This document shows, piece after piece, positions 46,357-55,680 of a DNA stretch of 64,000 bases (the stretch's first letter is position 1; every line of letters starts with the position of its first letter). This DNA is from Chthoniobacteraceae bacterium (GTDB lineage Bacteria > Verrucomicrobiota > Verrucomicrobiia > Chthoniobacterales > Chthoniobacteraceae), in NCBI GenBank assembly GCA_028293625.1, contig JAQGOL010000024.1, positions 306,690 to 370,689 on the forward strand, given 5' to 3'. The notes beneath the pieces are model-generated. The model did no database searches. It had not been told where the DNA came from and worked only from the letters and a program-made list of their open reading frames with translations. Made by a program: the position numbers and the translations under genes.

Positions 46357-46854
46357 ATGATTTTTGTCACAGTCGGAAGCGATCTGCCGTTTGAACGCCT
46401 TCTCAAGACGGTGGATCGATGGGCCGCCGAGACGGGATGCAAAGAGATCTTCGCGCAAATCGGGAGCAGCCGCTGGACACCTAAGCATATCGACTGTTTG
46501 CCGTTCCTGCCCCCCTCAATTTTCAAGGAACGCTTCCGGACAGCCGACCTGATCGTCGCGCATGCGGGGATGGGAACAATCCTCTCGGCGCTCTTTTATG
46601 AAAAACCGATTCTAGTGATGCCGCGCCGCGCTTCGCTGGGCGAAGATCGCAATGAACATCAACTCGCCACGGCGCGAAGAATGCAGGCGTTGGGAAAAGC
46701 GCATGTTGCGTTTGACGACGCGGAAATGCTTTCGCGGCTACAAAACCTAAACGCCCTCGTCACGGCTCCAAAGATTGGTCCGTACGCTGGCGAAGATTTA
46801 TTAAACGCGCTTCGCGAATTTATCGACTGCGGCCAGCAGAAAAGTGCGGCCTGA
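46357..46854 (+). CDS. Alg13/PssE-like glycosyltransferase catalytic subunit
   Basis: 165 residues resembling the C-terminal domain of family 28 glycosyltransferases. MIFVTVGSDLPFERLL opens the family, ADLIVAHAGMGTILSAL near 66-82 is the nucleotide-sugar-binding region, and KPILVMPRRASLGEDRNEHQL near 86-106 (in part) carries the conserved Glu/Asn/His. It should work with the Alg14-like protein encoded just upstream to add a sugar to the lipid-linked intermediate. Donor and acceptor are unknown. Confidence 0.87.
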   Translation: MIFVTVGSDLPFERLLKTVDRWAAETGCKEIFAQIGSSRWTPKHIDCLPFLPPSIFKERFRTADLIVAHAGMGTILSALFYEKPILVMPRRASLGEDRNEHQLATARRMQALGKAHVAFDDAEMLSRLQNLNALVTAPKIGPYAGEDLLNALREFIDCGQQKSAA

Positions 46855-46881
46855 TTTTCCGCTCCACTTTCTCCTCCCATT

Positions 46882-46897
46882 AGGCAGGCTTTGTGCT
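46882..46897 (+). promoter_or_regulatory. Possible sigma-54 promoter upstream of the AlgD-like gene
   Basis: The string AGGCAGGCTTTGTGCT has GG and GC dinucleotides 12 bp apart as in -24/-12 promoters and matches GGCA and the -12 GC, but misses three less strict positions. It lies 53 bp ahead of the AlgD-like gene. A weak candidate. Confidence 0.3.
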
Positions 46898-46949
46898 GGT
46901 GACTCCGTCGATTATTTTCCTGTTTTAATTAGCCTATCTACTACTCAGC

Positions 46950-48251
46950 ATGAATGTTTCGATTTTTGGTCTTGGTTACGTTGGCGCGGTCACGGCGGGT
47001 TGCCTAGTCAGGGATGGCCATACCGTGGTCGGCGTCGACACCGATGAGCGAAAGCTGGCGTTCATGCGCGACGGGAAGGCGCCAATCCATGAGGAAGGGG
47101 TGGATGCACTCATTCGTGAGGCGATCGAAAGCGGTCGATTGACGGTAACCAACGACTGTGAGAAGGCCGTCAATGAAACCGCAATTTCATTGGTCTGTGT
47201 TGGCACTCCATCCGCGCCCGACGGCAGCCTGGGGACCCTCTACGTCACGAAAGTCTGCGAAGAGATTGGGGACGCCATCAGGGGGAAGGAAAGCTTCCAT
47301 ACCGTGGTGATCCGATCCACAGTTGTTCCCGGCACGACGATCGAGCTTCTAAAGCCGATTTTGGAGAAACACGCGGGAGACTCTCCGTTTGGTCTGGCAA
47401 TGAATCCCGAGTTTTTACGGGAAGGAACTTCCATCAAAGATTTTTACGATCCGCCCTACACCGTGGTGGGCACGGAAAGTGCCGATGTATTTTCGCAGGT
47501 TTGCGAACTTTATAAGCAATCGGGTGGCGATCGGATCCATTGTTCAGTCGCCGCAGCCGAATCGATCAAATATGCATGCAATCTATTTCATGCAACGAAG
47601 ATTACTTTCGCCAATGAAATCGGCATGGTCTGCAAGAATGCCGGAGTCGATTGCCGTGAAGTCATGGATATCGTCTGTCGCGATACCAAGCTCAACATCA
47701 GCAACAAATACCTGAAACCAGGCTTCGCATTCGGTGGTTCCTGCCTGCCCAAAGATCTGCGGGCATTTAGTTATCTCGGCCGCACCCAGAATACCTCGGT
47801 GCCGATGTTTGACGCCATTCTCAAGAGTAACCGCGATCAGATTGAACATGCGGCTCACCGGATCATGGCGCTTGGTTCGCGCAAAGTCGCGATGATGGGA
47901 GTGAGCTTTAAGGAAGGAACCGATGACCTCCGGGAGAGCCCGCTCATCAGCCTTGCCGAGATCCTGATAGGCAAGGGGTTCGATCTTCTTATTTTTGATC
48001 CGAATGTGGAATACGCGGCCCTCTTTGGTTCCAATAAGCGCTTTATTGAAATCCATTTCCCTCACCTGAAACGGGCATTGTGTTCAGCGGAAACCGCTTT
48101 GAAGCATGGGGATGTGGTCGTGTTTGGTCATAAATCCGATGTCTACACCCCGCTGCTCTCAAAAATTGAGGAACATCAGACGGTGTTCGATCTTGCCGGA
48201 ATCGGCGGGCCGGAGGAGATCAAGGGACATTACAACGGGCTCTACTGGTAA
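46950..48251 (+). CDS. AlgD-like nucleotide-sugar 6-dehydrogenase
   Basis: 433 residues. NAD-binding FGLGYVGAVTAGCL near 6-19, the middle segment CNLFHATKITFANEIG near 210, the active-site Cys in FAFGGSCLPKDLRA near 260-273, and GTDDLRESPLISLAEILIGKG near 325-345 (in part). Several of these phrases match GDP-mannose 6-dehydrogenase (AlgD) more closely than UDP-glucose dehydrogenase, so GDP-mannuronic acid is the likely product; UDP-glucuronate or UDP-GlcNAcA remain possible. The last would supply the WlbA-B-C trio. It would provide the acidic sugar of the polymer. Confidence 0.85.
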   Translation: MNVSIFGLGYVGAVTAGCLVRDGHTVVGVDTDERKLAFMRDGKAPIHEEGVDALIREAIESGRLTVTNDCEKAVNETAISLVCVGTPSAPDGSLGTLYVTKVCEEIGDAIRGKESFHTVVIRSTVVPGTTIELLKPILEKHAGDSPFGLAMNPEFLREGTSIKDFYDPPYTVVGTESADVFSQVCELYKQSGGDRIHCSVAAAESIKYACNLFHATKITFANEIGMVCKNAGVDCREVMDIVCRDTKLNISNKYLKPGFAFGGSCLPKDLRAFSYLGRTQNTSVPMFDAILKSNRDQIEHAAHRIMALGSRKVAMMGVSFKEGTDDLRESPLISLAEILIGKGFDLLIFDPNVEYAALFGSNKRFIEIHFPHLKRALCSAETALKHGDVVVFGHKSDVYTPLLSKIEEHQTVFDLAGIGGPEEIKGHYNGLYW

Positions 48252-48275
48252 GTGCCAATTGGAACCCATTCTTTC

Positions 48276-49547
48276 ATGAGCAATCGCAAAGGCCATATCC
48301 TTATCCTGGTGGAAAACCTGCCCGTGCCGTTTGACCGGCGCGTTTGGATGGAATCGAGCACGCTGACCGCAGCCGGGTATAAAGTCAGTGTGATTTCTCC
48401 ATGTCCGCCGGAAGAACTCGAACAACCAAACAGGGTGATCGACGGGATCCACGTTTACCGCTACCCGATGCCTGCGCCCACGCGCGGCAAACTAAGCTTT
48501 GTCAGAGAGTTTTTATACTGTCTTTATCAGACGGCAAAACTCACCAGAAGAATCTGGAAGGAGGATTGTTTTGACGTCATCCAATCGTGCAATCCGCCGG
48601 ACACATTTTGGTATATTGCGCGGCAGTATAAAAAGCACGGCGTGAAGTTTGTATTTGATCACCACGATCTTTGCCCGGAACTCTACGAATCAAAATACGC
48701 GCGCCAGGATTTTATGTGGAAGGCGCTCCTCTGGTTGGAGAAAAAGCAGTTTGAAACCGCTGATGCCGTGATAGCAACCAACGAAAGTTATAAACAGATC
48801 GCCCTCACGCGCGGGGGCAAACGGGATCAGGAGGTGGCCGTCGTTCGCAGCGGACCCCGACTAGAACTATTCAAGGCCGTTAGTCCCGATGAAAAACTCC
48901 GCCGCGGCCGCCGATACATGGGGGTTTATTTAGGGGTGATGGGTGTGCAGGACGGGGTTGACTATGCGCTTCGCGCAATTCGTCACGCTTTGGATGCCGG
49001 CCTGACCGATACCTGTTTTACTTTTATCGGAAAGGGCGACGCTTTTGACGGTTTGCTTCAGCTCGCCGAGGAACTCCGCTTACTCCAGGACGGTACCGTG
49101 CTGTTTACCGGGCGCACTCCCGATGATGAGCTTCGCCAGTATCTTTCCACCGCCGATTTTGGTATCGCCCCGGATCCAAAAGATCCGTTGAACGATAAGT
49201 CGACCATGAACAAAATCGTTGAGTATATGGCGATGGGTTTGCCGATCGTCAGCTTCGATCTTGAGGAGTCCAGGTTCAGCGCGGGCGGCGCGGCGGTCTA
49301 TGTGCCGGAGAACGACACGCGCAAACTCGGTGAAGCCATCGTTGCACTCATTGCCGAGCCTGCGAGGCGCGCTGAAATGAAGGAGATTGGGATCCGGCGC
49401 GTATCTGAATGCCTGAGTTGGGAACACAGCGAAAAGGTGCTGCTGGCTTTCTATAGTCGATTGCTGAATAAATCTGCCGCCGAAGATCCTGGTGCGGAAT
49501 CTGCGTTTTCATCGGCGATTCTTCCTCAAAGCGGCATGCAAATATAA
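48276..49547 (+). CDS. Glycosyltransferase family 4
   Basis: 423 residues from the ATG at 48276 (a GTG at 48252 adds eight doubtful residues). N-terminal acceptor domain (LVENLPVPFDRRVWMESSTL near 10-29, with FDHHDLCPELYESKY near 135) and C-terminal donor domain with MNKIVEYMAMGLPIVSFDLEE near 315-335 (in part), holding the family Glu. GT-B retaining transferases of this kind add hexoses to the lipid-linked oligosaccharide at the cytoplasmic face. The sugar specificity is unknown. A stem-like inverted repeat follows the stop codon. Confidence 0.88.
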   Translation: MSNRKGHILILVENLPVPFDRRVWMESSTLTAAGYKVSVISPCPPEELEQPNRVIDGIHVYRYPMPAPTRGKLSFVREFLYCLYQTAKLTRRIWKEDCFDVIQSCNPPDTFWYIARQYKKHGVKFVFDHHDLCPELYESKYARQDFMWKALLWLEKKQFETADAVIATNESYKQIALTRGGKRDQEVAVVRSGPRLELFKAVSPDEKLRRGRRYMGVYLGVMGVQDGVDYALRAIRHALDAGLTDTCFTFIGKGDAFDGLLQLAEELRLLQDGTVLFTGRTPDDELRQYLSTADFGIAPDPKDPLNDKSTMNKIVEYMAMGLPIVSFDLEESRFSAGGAAVYVPENDTRKLGEAIVALIAEPARRAEMKEIGIRRVSECLSWEHSEKVLLAFYSRLLNKSAAEDPGAESAFSSAILPQSGMQI

Positions 49548-49592
49548 GGCGATGCTCAAGGCGCGTGCTTTTAATCACCGCCTCAATCGCCT
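49547..49592 (+). repeat. Imperfect hairpin after the GT4 gene
   Basis: AGGCGAT (49547-49553) and AGGCG (49559-49563) can pair with CGCCT (49579-49583) and ATCGCCT (49586-49592). It lies directly at the GT4 stop codon and before the next transferase gene, with no T tract. Confidence 0.35.
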
Positions 49593-49627
49593 GCGTCTGG
49601 ACCGCTAGTTCCGCGAGAGAAAATTGT

Positions 49628-50467
49628 ATGATCAGTATCGTCATTCCCGCTCATAACGAAGAAGCCGTGATCGGGCGTTGTCTCACTTCCCTTATCTCAG
49701 GATCCAAGCCAGGCGAACTCGAAATCATTGTCGCCTGCAACGGTTGTACGGATCGAACCGCTGAGATTGCCCACGCGTTTGGTGAGCCGGTGCGCGTGGT
49801 TGAAACGCAGCAGGCTTCAAAAATCGCTGCATTGAACCTGGGGGACTGCGCAGCCACTCAATTCCCTCGTTGCTTTGTCGATGCGGATGTGGAGCTGACA
49901 ATCGAGGCTGTGCGTCAGGTTGCCAACCTGCTTTTGGAAGGAAATCAGCTGGCGGCGGCACCGGCCATGGTAGTGGATGTTTCCCATTCCAGTTGGTGCG
50001 TAAAAGCCTTTTATTCAATTTGGCTTAAGCAGCCGTATCATAGACCTGGAATGCTGGGTGGTGGATTTTATGCGGTCAGCGAGGCCGGCCGCGCCCGTTT
50101 CACAAAGTTCCCTGACATCATTGCCGATGATGAATTCGTGCGTTCTCATTTTGAGGAACATGAACGCGCCACCCCGGAAAATTGCACATTCACAATCCAT
50201 GCGCCGCGAACGGTGGCAGATCTTATTCGAGTCAAGACAAGAAGCCGGCTTGGGTTATATCAGCTGCGAAGCAGGTTTCCGGAGCTAAAAGAAAATAGTT
50301 ATGTGAAAAATCAGGCAAGCGTGCCTCGATGGATCTCCACGCCGCGGTTATGGCCCAGCGCTGTTGTTTACCTGATCGTGAATCTTGCATCTAAAGTCCG
50401 TGCTAAAACGCAGTTATCCGGAATCGACGCATATCAATGGGAGCGAGATAACTCGTCGCGGCAATGA
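49628..50467 (+). CDS. Glycosyltransferase family 2
   Basis: 279 residues from the ATG at 49628; the frame is open upstream to 49565 but the family begins here (MISIVIPAHNEEAVIGRCL). The GT-A features are the ACNGCTDRTAEIA segment near 37 and the metal-binding FVDADVEL near 80. A C-terminal hydrophobic stretch (PSAVVYLIVNLASKV) may tether it to the membrane. It would add one sugar of the repeat unit. Confidence 0.85.
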   Translation: MISIVIPAHNEEAVIGRCLTSLISGSKPGELEIIVACNGCTDRTAEIAHAFGEPVRVVETQQASKIAALNLGDCAATQFPRCFVDADVELTIEAVRQVANLLLEGNQLAAAPAMVVDVSHSSWCVKAFYSIWLKQPYHRPGMLGGGFYAVSEAGRARFTKFPDIIADDEFVRSHFEEHERATPENCTFTIHAPRTVADLIRVKTRSRLGLYQLRSRFPELKENSYVKNQASVPRWISTPRLWPSAVVYLIVNLASKVRAKTQLSGIDAYQWERDNSSRQ

Positions 50468-50639
50468 CGCGTTTGCCTCATATTGAATGCATTTCCGCAA
50501 GCCAAGTGCTTTACTGCCCGTTGGTAATTTATTTTAGGCATCCGTGAAATATAGTTGGCGCCAGATAACAAAGATGAGTGTTGGGCAGGATCTTTCCAGT
50601 ATCGCTGCACATCTGGACTTATAAGGTGAAGAAGTAGAG

Positions 50640-51557
50640 ATGACGCAGCTACCTGCTCAAAAAAATCACGCTGGAATATCGGTTGTTATTCCAGCCTATA
50701 ATCGATGCGCTGATGTCATCCGACTCCTGACCGATATCAACAATCAAACTGCAGTGCCGGCTGAAGTCATCGTTGTTGATGACGGCTCCACGGACGGCAC
50801 TGTAGGGGAGATTAATCGAAAATTTCCTTGGGTCACTGTCGTGCAGAGCGGCCGCCAAGGCGGACCATGTGTTGCCAGAAATATCGGAATAAAAACGTCA
50901 AAAAGTCGAATTATTGTCGGCCTTGATAGTGATGTCTCTCTTCCCGATGCCCAGCTATTTGAGAAAATTGAGTTTTCATTCAATTCCCGTCCTGCAGATA
51001 GCGGATTCGCCTTTCGTTTACTTAGGCCCGATGGGCAGGAGGACAATGCGCGCTGGTGGCATCCAGTGAAAATCGCAGAGTTTTCCACGCTAACGTTTGA
51101 AACTGACTATTTTAGTGGAACCGCCTATGCGTTTAGGCGCAAAGAGATGATGGATGCCGGGATTTTTCCGGAAGTTTTATTCATGTGCTACGAAGAGGTG
51201 GAGTTGGCTTTTCGCATACTGGATAAGGGAGGGAGGATTCGATATCTGCCTGAATTGATTGCCTGCCATCACGCTTCTCCCATCGCTGGCAGAGGGAATA
51301 TTGACAAATTCTTTAAGCCAAGGAATCAAATCCTGCTGGCGTTTAGGTGTTTGCCGTTACGGACCGCGTTGGCATTTCTTGCGCCTAGGTTGATATTCAA
51401 TTGTCTGAGATCGCTTTGCCATCCAGATCGAATTGAGCTCTTTGGTAAGGCAGTCTTTTCAGCGATTAAAATTATTAAAGCTGGTCCTTCGGCGCGAAAA
51501 CCAATTTCCCGCGCAACGCTTCGGAAAATCAAATTGCTCAAACGATTTGAGTCATGA
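50640..51557 (+). CDS. Glycosyltransferase family 2
   Basis: 305 residues with a purine-rich ribosome-binding site (GGTGAAGAAG) ahead of the ATG. ISVVIPAYNRCADVIRLL near 13 and VIVVDDGSTDGT near 44 are the nucleotide-binding motifs; GLDSDVSL near 97 holds the metal-binding Asp pair, and FMCYEEVELAFRI near 180 corresponds to the E(E/D)xE catalytic region. From this gene on, codon choice is noticeably more AT-rich than in the genes to the left. Acceptor and donor are unknown. Confidence 0.86.
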   Translation: MTQLPAQKNHAGISVVIPAYNRCADVIRLLTDINNQTAVPAEVIVVDDGSTDGTVGEINRKFPWVTVVQSGRQGGPCVARNIGIKTSKSRIIVGLDSDVSLPDAQLFEKIEFSFNSRPADSGFAFRLLRPDGQEDNARWWHPVKIAEFSTLTFETDYFSGTAYAFRRKEMMDAGIFPEVLFMCYEEVELAFRILDKGGRIRYLPELIACHHASPIAGRGNIDKFFKPRNQILLAFRCLPLRTALAFLAPRLIFNCLRSLCHPDRIELFGKAVFSAIKIIKAGPSARKPISRATLRKIKLLKRFES

Positions 51558-51672
51558 AATTGCCAGGATCAGTGGAGTTATTAATTCTTGCGAATCTTTA
51601 TTTCATCGCAACTGAACGCAACCTAAGTAATCAAATCGTCTCCGCGATTCAGCTTCTCTAACTTTGCCGCGA

Positions 51673-52704
51673 ATGAAAGTATCCATTCTTATTGTTAATT
51701 GGAATTCCTGTGAATTTGTACGGCAATGTTTGATGTCAATCAGGAAAACCTGCTCCGGCCTGCAAACCGAGGTGATTGTTGTCGACGGTGGGTCATTCGA
51801 CGCTTGTAAGCAGATGCTGGCCACCGAGTTTCCTGAAGCTTTGTTTGTACAGGCCCACGATAACATCGGATTTGGGCGCTCGAATAATTTGGGATTCGCT
51901 GAAGTGACTGGGGATGCCGTGTTGTTATTAAATCCCGATACGGAATTGTATGAGAGCGCGCTGCAGACACTGCTTGATCAATTGTTAGCTCTTCCATCGG
52001 TTGGAATCGTCGGGCCAAGGCTGCTCAACTGCGATGGCTCCATTCAGTCGGGAAGCATTCATGTTCTTCCAACCCCCCTGACGGAAGCATTCTCTTCCGA
52101 ATTTATGCGCCGCTGGATGCCTAAATCGCGGCTCGGCGCAAATGCGGCTCTCCTTAACGTTGGCGCACCGGTCGAAGTCGAGGCAATCGCCGGTGCCTGT
52201 ATTATGCTGCCGACCGAAGTATTCCGAAAAGTTGGGGGATTTACCGAAAGATACTTTATGTACGCCGAGGATATGGATTTATGTCTCAAGGTTCGTAATC
52301 TGGGCTTAAGAATCTATCATGTTCCTTCGGCGCGTGTGTTGCATCATGGGGGCGGAAGTTCCCGCTTGCAGTTTAGCAAGTTCTCAGTCGTGATGATGCG
52401 TGAAGCAGTTTATACTTACATGGTAATAAACCACGGTATGTTCAAGGCGCTTCAATATCGTATTGCAATGTTGATTTCTGCCGCAGTGCGCTTGGGATTG
52501 CTTTCCTTTGGATGGAGCGTGACGCGTGGCGAAAAAAGGGCGTCTCGTGTTACATCGCTTCGAAAGTGGCAATTAGTTTTGAATTGGAGCTTAGGAAAGG
52601 AATCTTGGGTAAAGAAATACTGGATAGCTGGTTCCCACGACACGAGCGCCACTAATCATACGTCTGATTCTGGATCTAATGATGCAATATCGCGAGTTAG
52701 ATAG
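51673..52704 (+). CDS. Glycosyltransferase family 2, WbbL/rhamnosyltransferase-like
   Basis: 343 residues from the ATG at 51673 (a TTG three codons earlier is also in frame). The N terminus VSILIVNWNSCEFVRQCL, VIVVDGGSFD near 35, LLLNPDTELYESAL near 85-98 and the YFMYAEDMDLCLKVRNLGLRIYH stretch near 194-216 (in part) are typical of the WbbL-like rhamnosyltransferase group. dTDP-rhamnose genes (rfbBAC) occur 20 kb away, which fits. The actual donor is not proven. Confidence 0.86.
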   Translation: MKVSILIVNWNSCEFVRQCLMSIRKTCSGLQTEVIVVDGGSFDACKQMLATEFPEALFVQAHDNIGFGRSNNLGFAEVTGDAVLLLNPDTELYESALQTLLDQLLALPSVGIVGPRLLNCDGSIQSGSIHVLPTPLTEAFSSEFMRRWMPKSRLGANAALLNVGAPVEVEAIAGACIMLPTEVFRKVGGFTERYFMYAEDMDLCLKVRNLGLRIYHVPSARVLHHGGGSSRLQFSKFSVVMMREAVYTYMVINHGMFKALQYRIAMLISAAVRLGLLSFGWSVTRGEKRASRVTSLRKWQLVLNWSLGKESWVKKYWIAGSHDTSATNHTSDSGSNDAISRVR

Positions 52705-52800
52705 TAACTAAAACGTATTTAGAAGAATGCTGTGTGATTAACTTTGTTCGTTAAAGGTTTCGATAAAACGTATTGCCTGGAACCATATTTTATATCTCCC

Positions 52801-53379
52801 ATGAATGAATTGCCTGATCCCAGTTTAGATGAGCCTCTCAAAGAATCCCCACTCGTGTCCAAGGAGAATCTAAAGCCGGTTGAGCAGCGGCGATACCGGC
52901 CTCGGCGAATTGGCCTATTTCGACGTATTATTTTAATGGGGCGGAATCTGACAATTGAATTCTATCGATGGTATCTACGTCGGGTTCTGCACATGGATCT
53001 TCATCCAACGTGCAAATTTTCACTTAAAGTACATTTTGATCGCACAAATCCTAGAGGTATTCATATCGACGCGGGAACTTATGTTGCATTTAATGCAGTC
53101 ATTTTATCCCATGATATGTCTCGGCTGATACATGCAGACACCAGGATTGGAAAAAACTGCTTTATAGGAGCTCATGCTATCATTCTTCCTGGTATTGTAA
53201 TTGGAGATGAATGCATAATCGGTACTGGTGCAATTGTGACGCGCGACGTACCATCACATTCAATCTGTGCCGGAAATCCCGCGCGTATTATTAAATCAGG
53301 AATTCGCACTCGAGAATGGGGGATCTTGTTGGGTGAGTTTGAGCAAGCGACTAAAGAAAATTTCAAGAATTCTAAGTGA
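52801..53379 (+). CDS. Hexapeptide acyltransferase, WcaF-like
   Basis: 192 residues from the ATG at 52801; a TTG at 52744 would add 19 residues. A Pro-rich leader and basic segment (RRYRPRRIGLFRR) are followed by a left-handed beta-helix acetyltransferase domain (HIDAGTYVAFNAVIL near 98, SHD near 113 with the likely catalytic His, IGKNCFIGAHAIILPG near 127, and CAGNPARII near 167). It would O- or N-acetylate a sugar of the polymer, as colanic-acid WcaF does. Its stop is directly followed by a small GTG-start frame. Confidence 0.82.
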   Translation: MNELPDPSLDEPLKESPLVSKENLKPVEQRRYRPRRIGLFRRIILMGRNLTIEFYRWYLRRVLHMDLHPTCKFSLKVHFDRTNPRGIHIDAGTYVAFNAVILSHDMSRLIHADTRIGKNCFIGAHAIILPGIVIGDECIIGTGAIVTRDVPSHSICAGNPARIIKSGIRTREWGILLGEFEQATKENFKNSK

Positions 53380-53544
53380 GTGAAGGCAATTCGGAAAGTT
53401 TGGGGATGGCTAGTCTGCTTGCGCAATCACTCAATACTCAAAGATATCCTAAAAATTAGAGTTGAGATTTTTCCGAAAAACTATGTAGTCCTCGCTTATT
53501 TGAATTTAGCGTATGTCTTGCGACTTTTAATTGGTTTTTCTTAA
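53380..53544 (+). CDS. Possible small membrane protein or gene remnant
   Basis: A 54-codon frame starting with GTG right after the acetyltransferase stop codon. It encodes a basic N terminus (VKAIRKVWGWLVCLRNHS) and a hydrophobic end (YVVLAYLNLAYVLRLLIGF). The tight junction suggests translational coupling, but the frame could also be the start of a decayed glycosyltransferase-type gene. No family is recognised. Confidence 0.3.
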   Translation: MKAIRKVWGWLVCLRNHSILKDILKIRVEIFPKNYVVLAYLNLAYVLRLLIGFS

Positions 53545-53806
53545 AGTCTATACGGTTGATTTGATTGATTTTTATCGTGAAAAATTGCTATGTAAAAACG
53601 TTGTTGTTTGATATAGCTTTATGGAGGTGTGCGTCGCAAATATCCAATCTATGCAGCGATTTCATGCTTTGTGCTTGAGCTGTCACGATCTATTATTTTC
53701 AGAATGCTTGCTGTATTTCGAGTTTTGATCGAAGCAAGCGGTAATCTTCCTGTTAGAGCTTCCTGTGTCTCGAAAACCACAGCGTTTAGTCGTATCCTCC
53801 TGATCA
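53545..53806. other. AT-rich gap before the polymerase-like gene
   Basis: AT-rich and without convincing coding features. A 70-codon frame at 53629-53841 overlaps the next gene and lacks protein-like composition beyond a hydrophobic start. Probably holds a promoter for the gene at 53807. Confidence 0.35.
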
Positions 53807-55117
53807 ATGACGAGTTTAGCAGTCATATTCTTATTTTTTAATGTTGTTGCGCTACTTGCCTTGCCTGCGCGATGGGCTCCCTTGCCCTTATTGGCGGGTG
53901 CCTGTTACGTGACTCTCGGCCAAAGTGTTGATATAGGACCGTTTCATTTTAGTGTAATCCGGGTGCTGATATTTACCGGAATTTTACGGGTTTTATTTCG
54001 TCACGAGCGGCCAGTAGGTGGATTAATTGGTGTGGATAAGCTTATGCTTTTATGGGGAGGATGGATGCTGTGCGTTAGCGTATTTCATGCAGCACCCGTC
54101 GATGCTTTAATTTTTCGAATGGGAATAGCATACAACGCATTAGGGACCTATTTCCTGATACGAATCTTTTGTCGTGATACTCAGGACGTAATGCATCTTG
54201 TGAAAATTACGGCTTTGTTTTTAGCTCCGATTGCGATCGAAATGATGTATGAGCAATTTACTGGGAAAAACCTTTTTTCCATTTTTGGAAAGGTTGATAG
54301 TGCGGTCATCGTTCGATCAGGACGATTCCGCGCGCAGGGTCCATTTTTGCATCCCATTCTTGCAGGAACAATTGCAGCGGCTTGCATTCCGCTGATGATA
54401 GGTATCTGGAATACGCATAGATTCGCTGCAAAAGTGGGAGTCATTGCATGTCTAATGATGGTATTCGCAAGTGCCTCGAGCGGCCCATTGGTCGGTGTAT
54501 TCTTCGGCTTACTTGCCTTGGCTGCTTGGAGATGGCGTCACCGAACCTCGCATATGCGGATATTCGCTGTGATAGTCTATTGTTTATTGGCTCTGGTAAT
54601 GTCAAAGCCTCCCTATTTCATTCTCGCAAGACTTGATCTAACTGGAAGCAGTACGGGTTGGTATAGAGCAGAATTGATTCGTTCAACGATAGCGCATTTT
54701 AATGAATGGTGGTTTTCTGGAACTGACTATACGCGCCATTGGATGGCAACCGGGGTGACAAATAACCCTGATCATACCGATATAACGAGCCAGTATATAC
54801 TTAATGGTGTACACGGAGGTGTGTTTTTAATGCTTATCTTTGTGTTTATACTATGGGGGGCTTTCAGTTATGTTGGAAAGCTCTCAAAGCGTCAAGAAAA
54901 CGTCGATGAATCCCAGGCGCGATTTGCATGGGCTTTAGGTGCTTCGCTATTTGCACACGCAGCATCTTGTATCTCAGTGGCATATTTTGATCAATCATTT
55001 CTATTTCTTTACATGACGCTGGCGGCGATTAGTTCTCTTTATGCGTCTACAGTCTTGAGTGGCAGCGGAGCCCGCGAGAGCGAAATCTCAGAGCCGCTTC
55101 TTCACGGGGTCGGCTAA
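53807..55117 (+). CDS. Wzy/O-antigen-ligase-like polymerase
   Basis: 436 residues with around ten hydrophobic segments. A large loop in the second half contains RLDLTGSSTGWYRAELIRSTIAHF near 275-300 (in part) and FSGTDYTRHWM near 303, as in O-antigen ligase/Wzy-type proteins, where periplasmic loops bind the polymer. A short segment with RSGRFRAQGPFLHPILAGTI near 165-184 is also typical of this group. It would polymerise the flipped repeat units. The gene is AT-rich like its neighbours and is followed by a decayed IS5 fragment. Confidence 0.82.
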   Translation: MTSLAVIFLFFNVVALLALPARWAPLPLLAGACYVTLGQSVDIGPFHFSVIRVLIFTGILRVLFRHERPVGGLIGVDKLMLLWGGWMLCVSVFHAAPVDALIFRMGIAYNALGTYFLIRIFCRDTQDVMHLVKITALFLAPIAIEMMYEQFTGKNLFSIFGKVDSAVIVRSGRFRAQGPFLHPILAGTIAAACIPLMIGIWNTHRFAAKVGVIACLMMVFASASSGPLVGVFFGLLALAAWRWRHRTSHMRIFAVIVYCLLALVMSKPPYFILARLDLTGSSTGWYRAELIRSTIAHFNEWWFSGTDYTRHWMATGVTNNPDHTDITSQYILNGVHGGVFLMLIFVFILWGAFSYVGKLSKRQENVDESQARFAWALGASLFAHAASCISVAYFDQSFLFLYMTLAAISSLYASTVLSGSGARESEISEPLLHGVG

Positions 55118-55149
55118 AGAAGCACTGGCTGGGCAAAATTATCTCTGTG

Positions 55150-55451
55150 TAGAATATCGATCGACGCACAAGAGTGCAAAAGAGGGAAGAGGTCACCGTC
55201 GCCGCCAGTGGCGCAGGATCAAAAGAACGCCGGCGGGGAAGTTAATGGAACTCAAACTAGCACTTGAGGAGGTGAAATTGCAGGTGCGGACCTCCGTAGA
55301 ACATCCCTTTCATATAGTAAAGAACCTCTTCCATTACCGTAAAGCACGGTAGCATGGCTTGGCCAAAAATGAGGCCCAACTCCACACCCTTTTTGCTCCG
55401 GCGAACCTTTTGATCGCTAAACGCAGCCTGCCAGGCACGACCTGCGCCTGA
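55150..55451 (+). pseudogene. Decayed C-terminal fragment of an IS5-family transposase
   Basis: Translating this gap gives the transposase end: RRIKRTPAGKL, then VRTSVEHPFHIVKNLFHYRKAR, an in-frame stop (TAG at 55350-55352) and HGLAKNEAQLHTLFAPANLL to about 55451. The VEHPF motif holds the third DDE acidic residue. Part of the DNA, such as GGCGCAGGATCAAA near 55210, is identical to the intact transposase at the end of the window, with at least one single-base deletion and a deletion of about 27 bp relative to it. It is thus a remnant of a related element lying in the same orientation. Confidence 0.8.
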
Positions 55452-55680
55452 AGCTCAAAATGCGAAATCTAAGCACTAAAACGCTGCCGAAATGGGGCGC
55501 GAACGTGCTATCTTTACCAATCGCTCCGCTTTTTAGCCGTTTGCATTTCTCGTTCTAAACCTTCAACAGGAGCAGTTGTCTTTTAAAGTTTAAAAAATTA
55601 GGGAAATAAGCGATATCGCGCACGGCTGGTCTCTATGATTGTTCCTTAACTGGCGGCTTTTATTCTGCGTAATACTTTCT

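Noticed and set aside
51326..51541. Minus-strand frame inside the glycosyltransferase gene
   Set aside because: Shadow of the plus-strand gene, whose motifs are clear.
53629..53841. 70-codon frame overlapping the polymerase-like gene
   Set aside because: It overlaps the start of a convincing gene and has no features beyond a hydrophobic stretch.
55490..55520. GG/GC spacing resembling a -24/-12 promoter before the flippase
   Set aside because: Only the two dinucleotides match; the rest of the consensus is missing, and it lies in decayed IS-flanking DNA.
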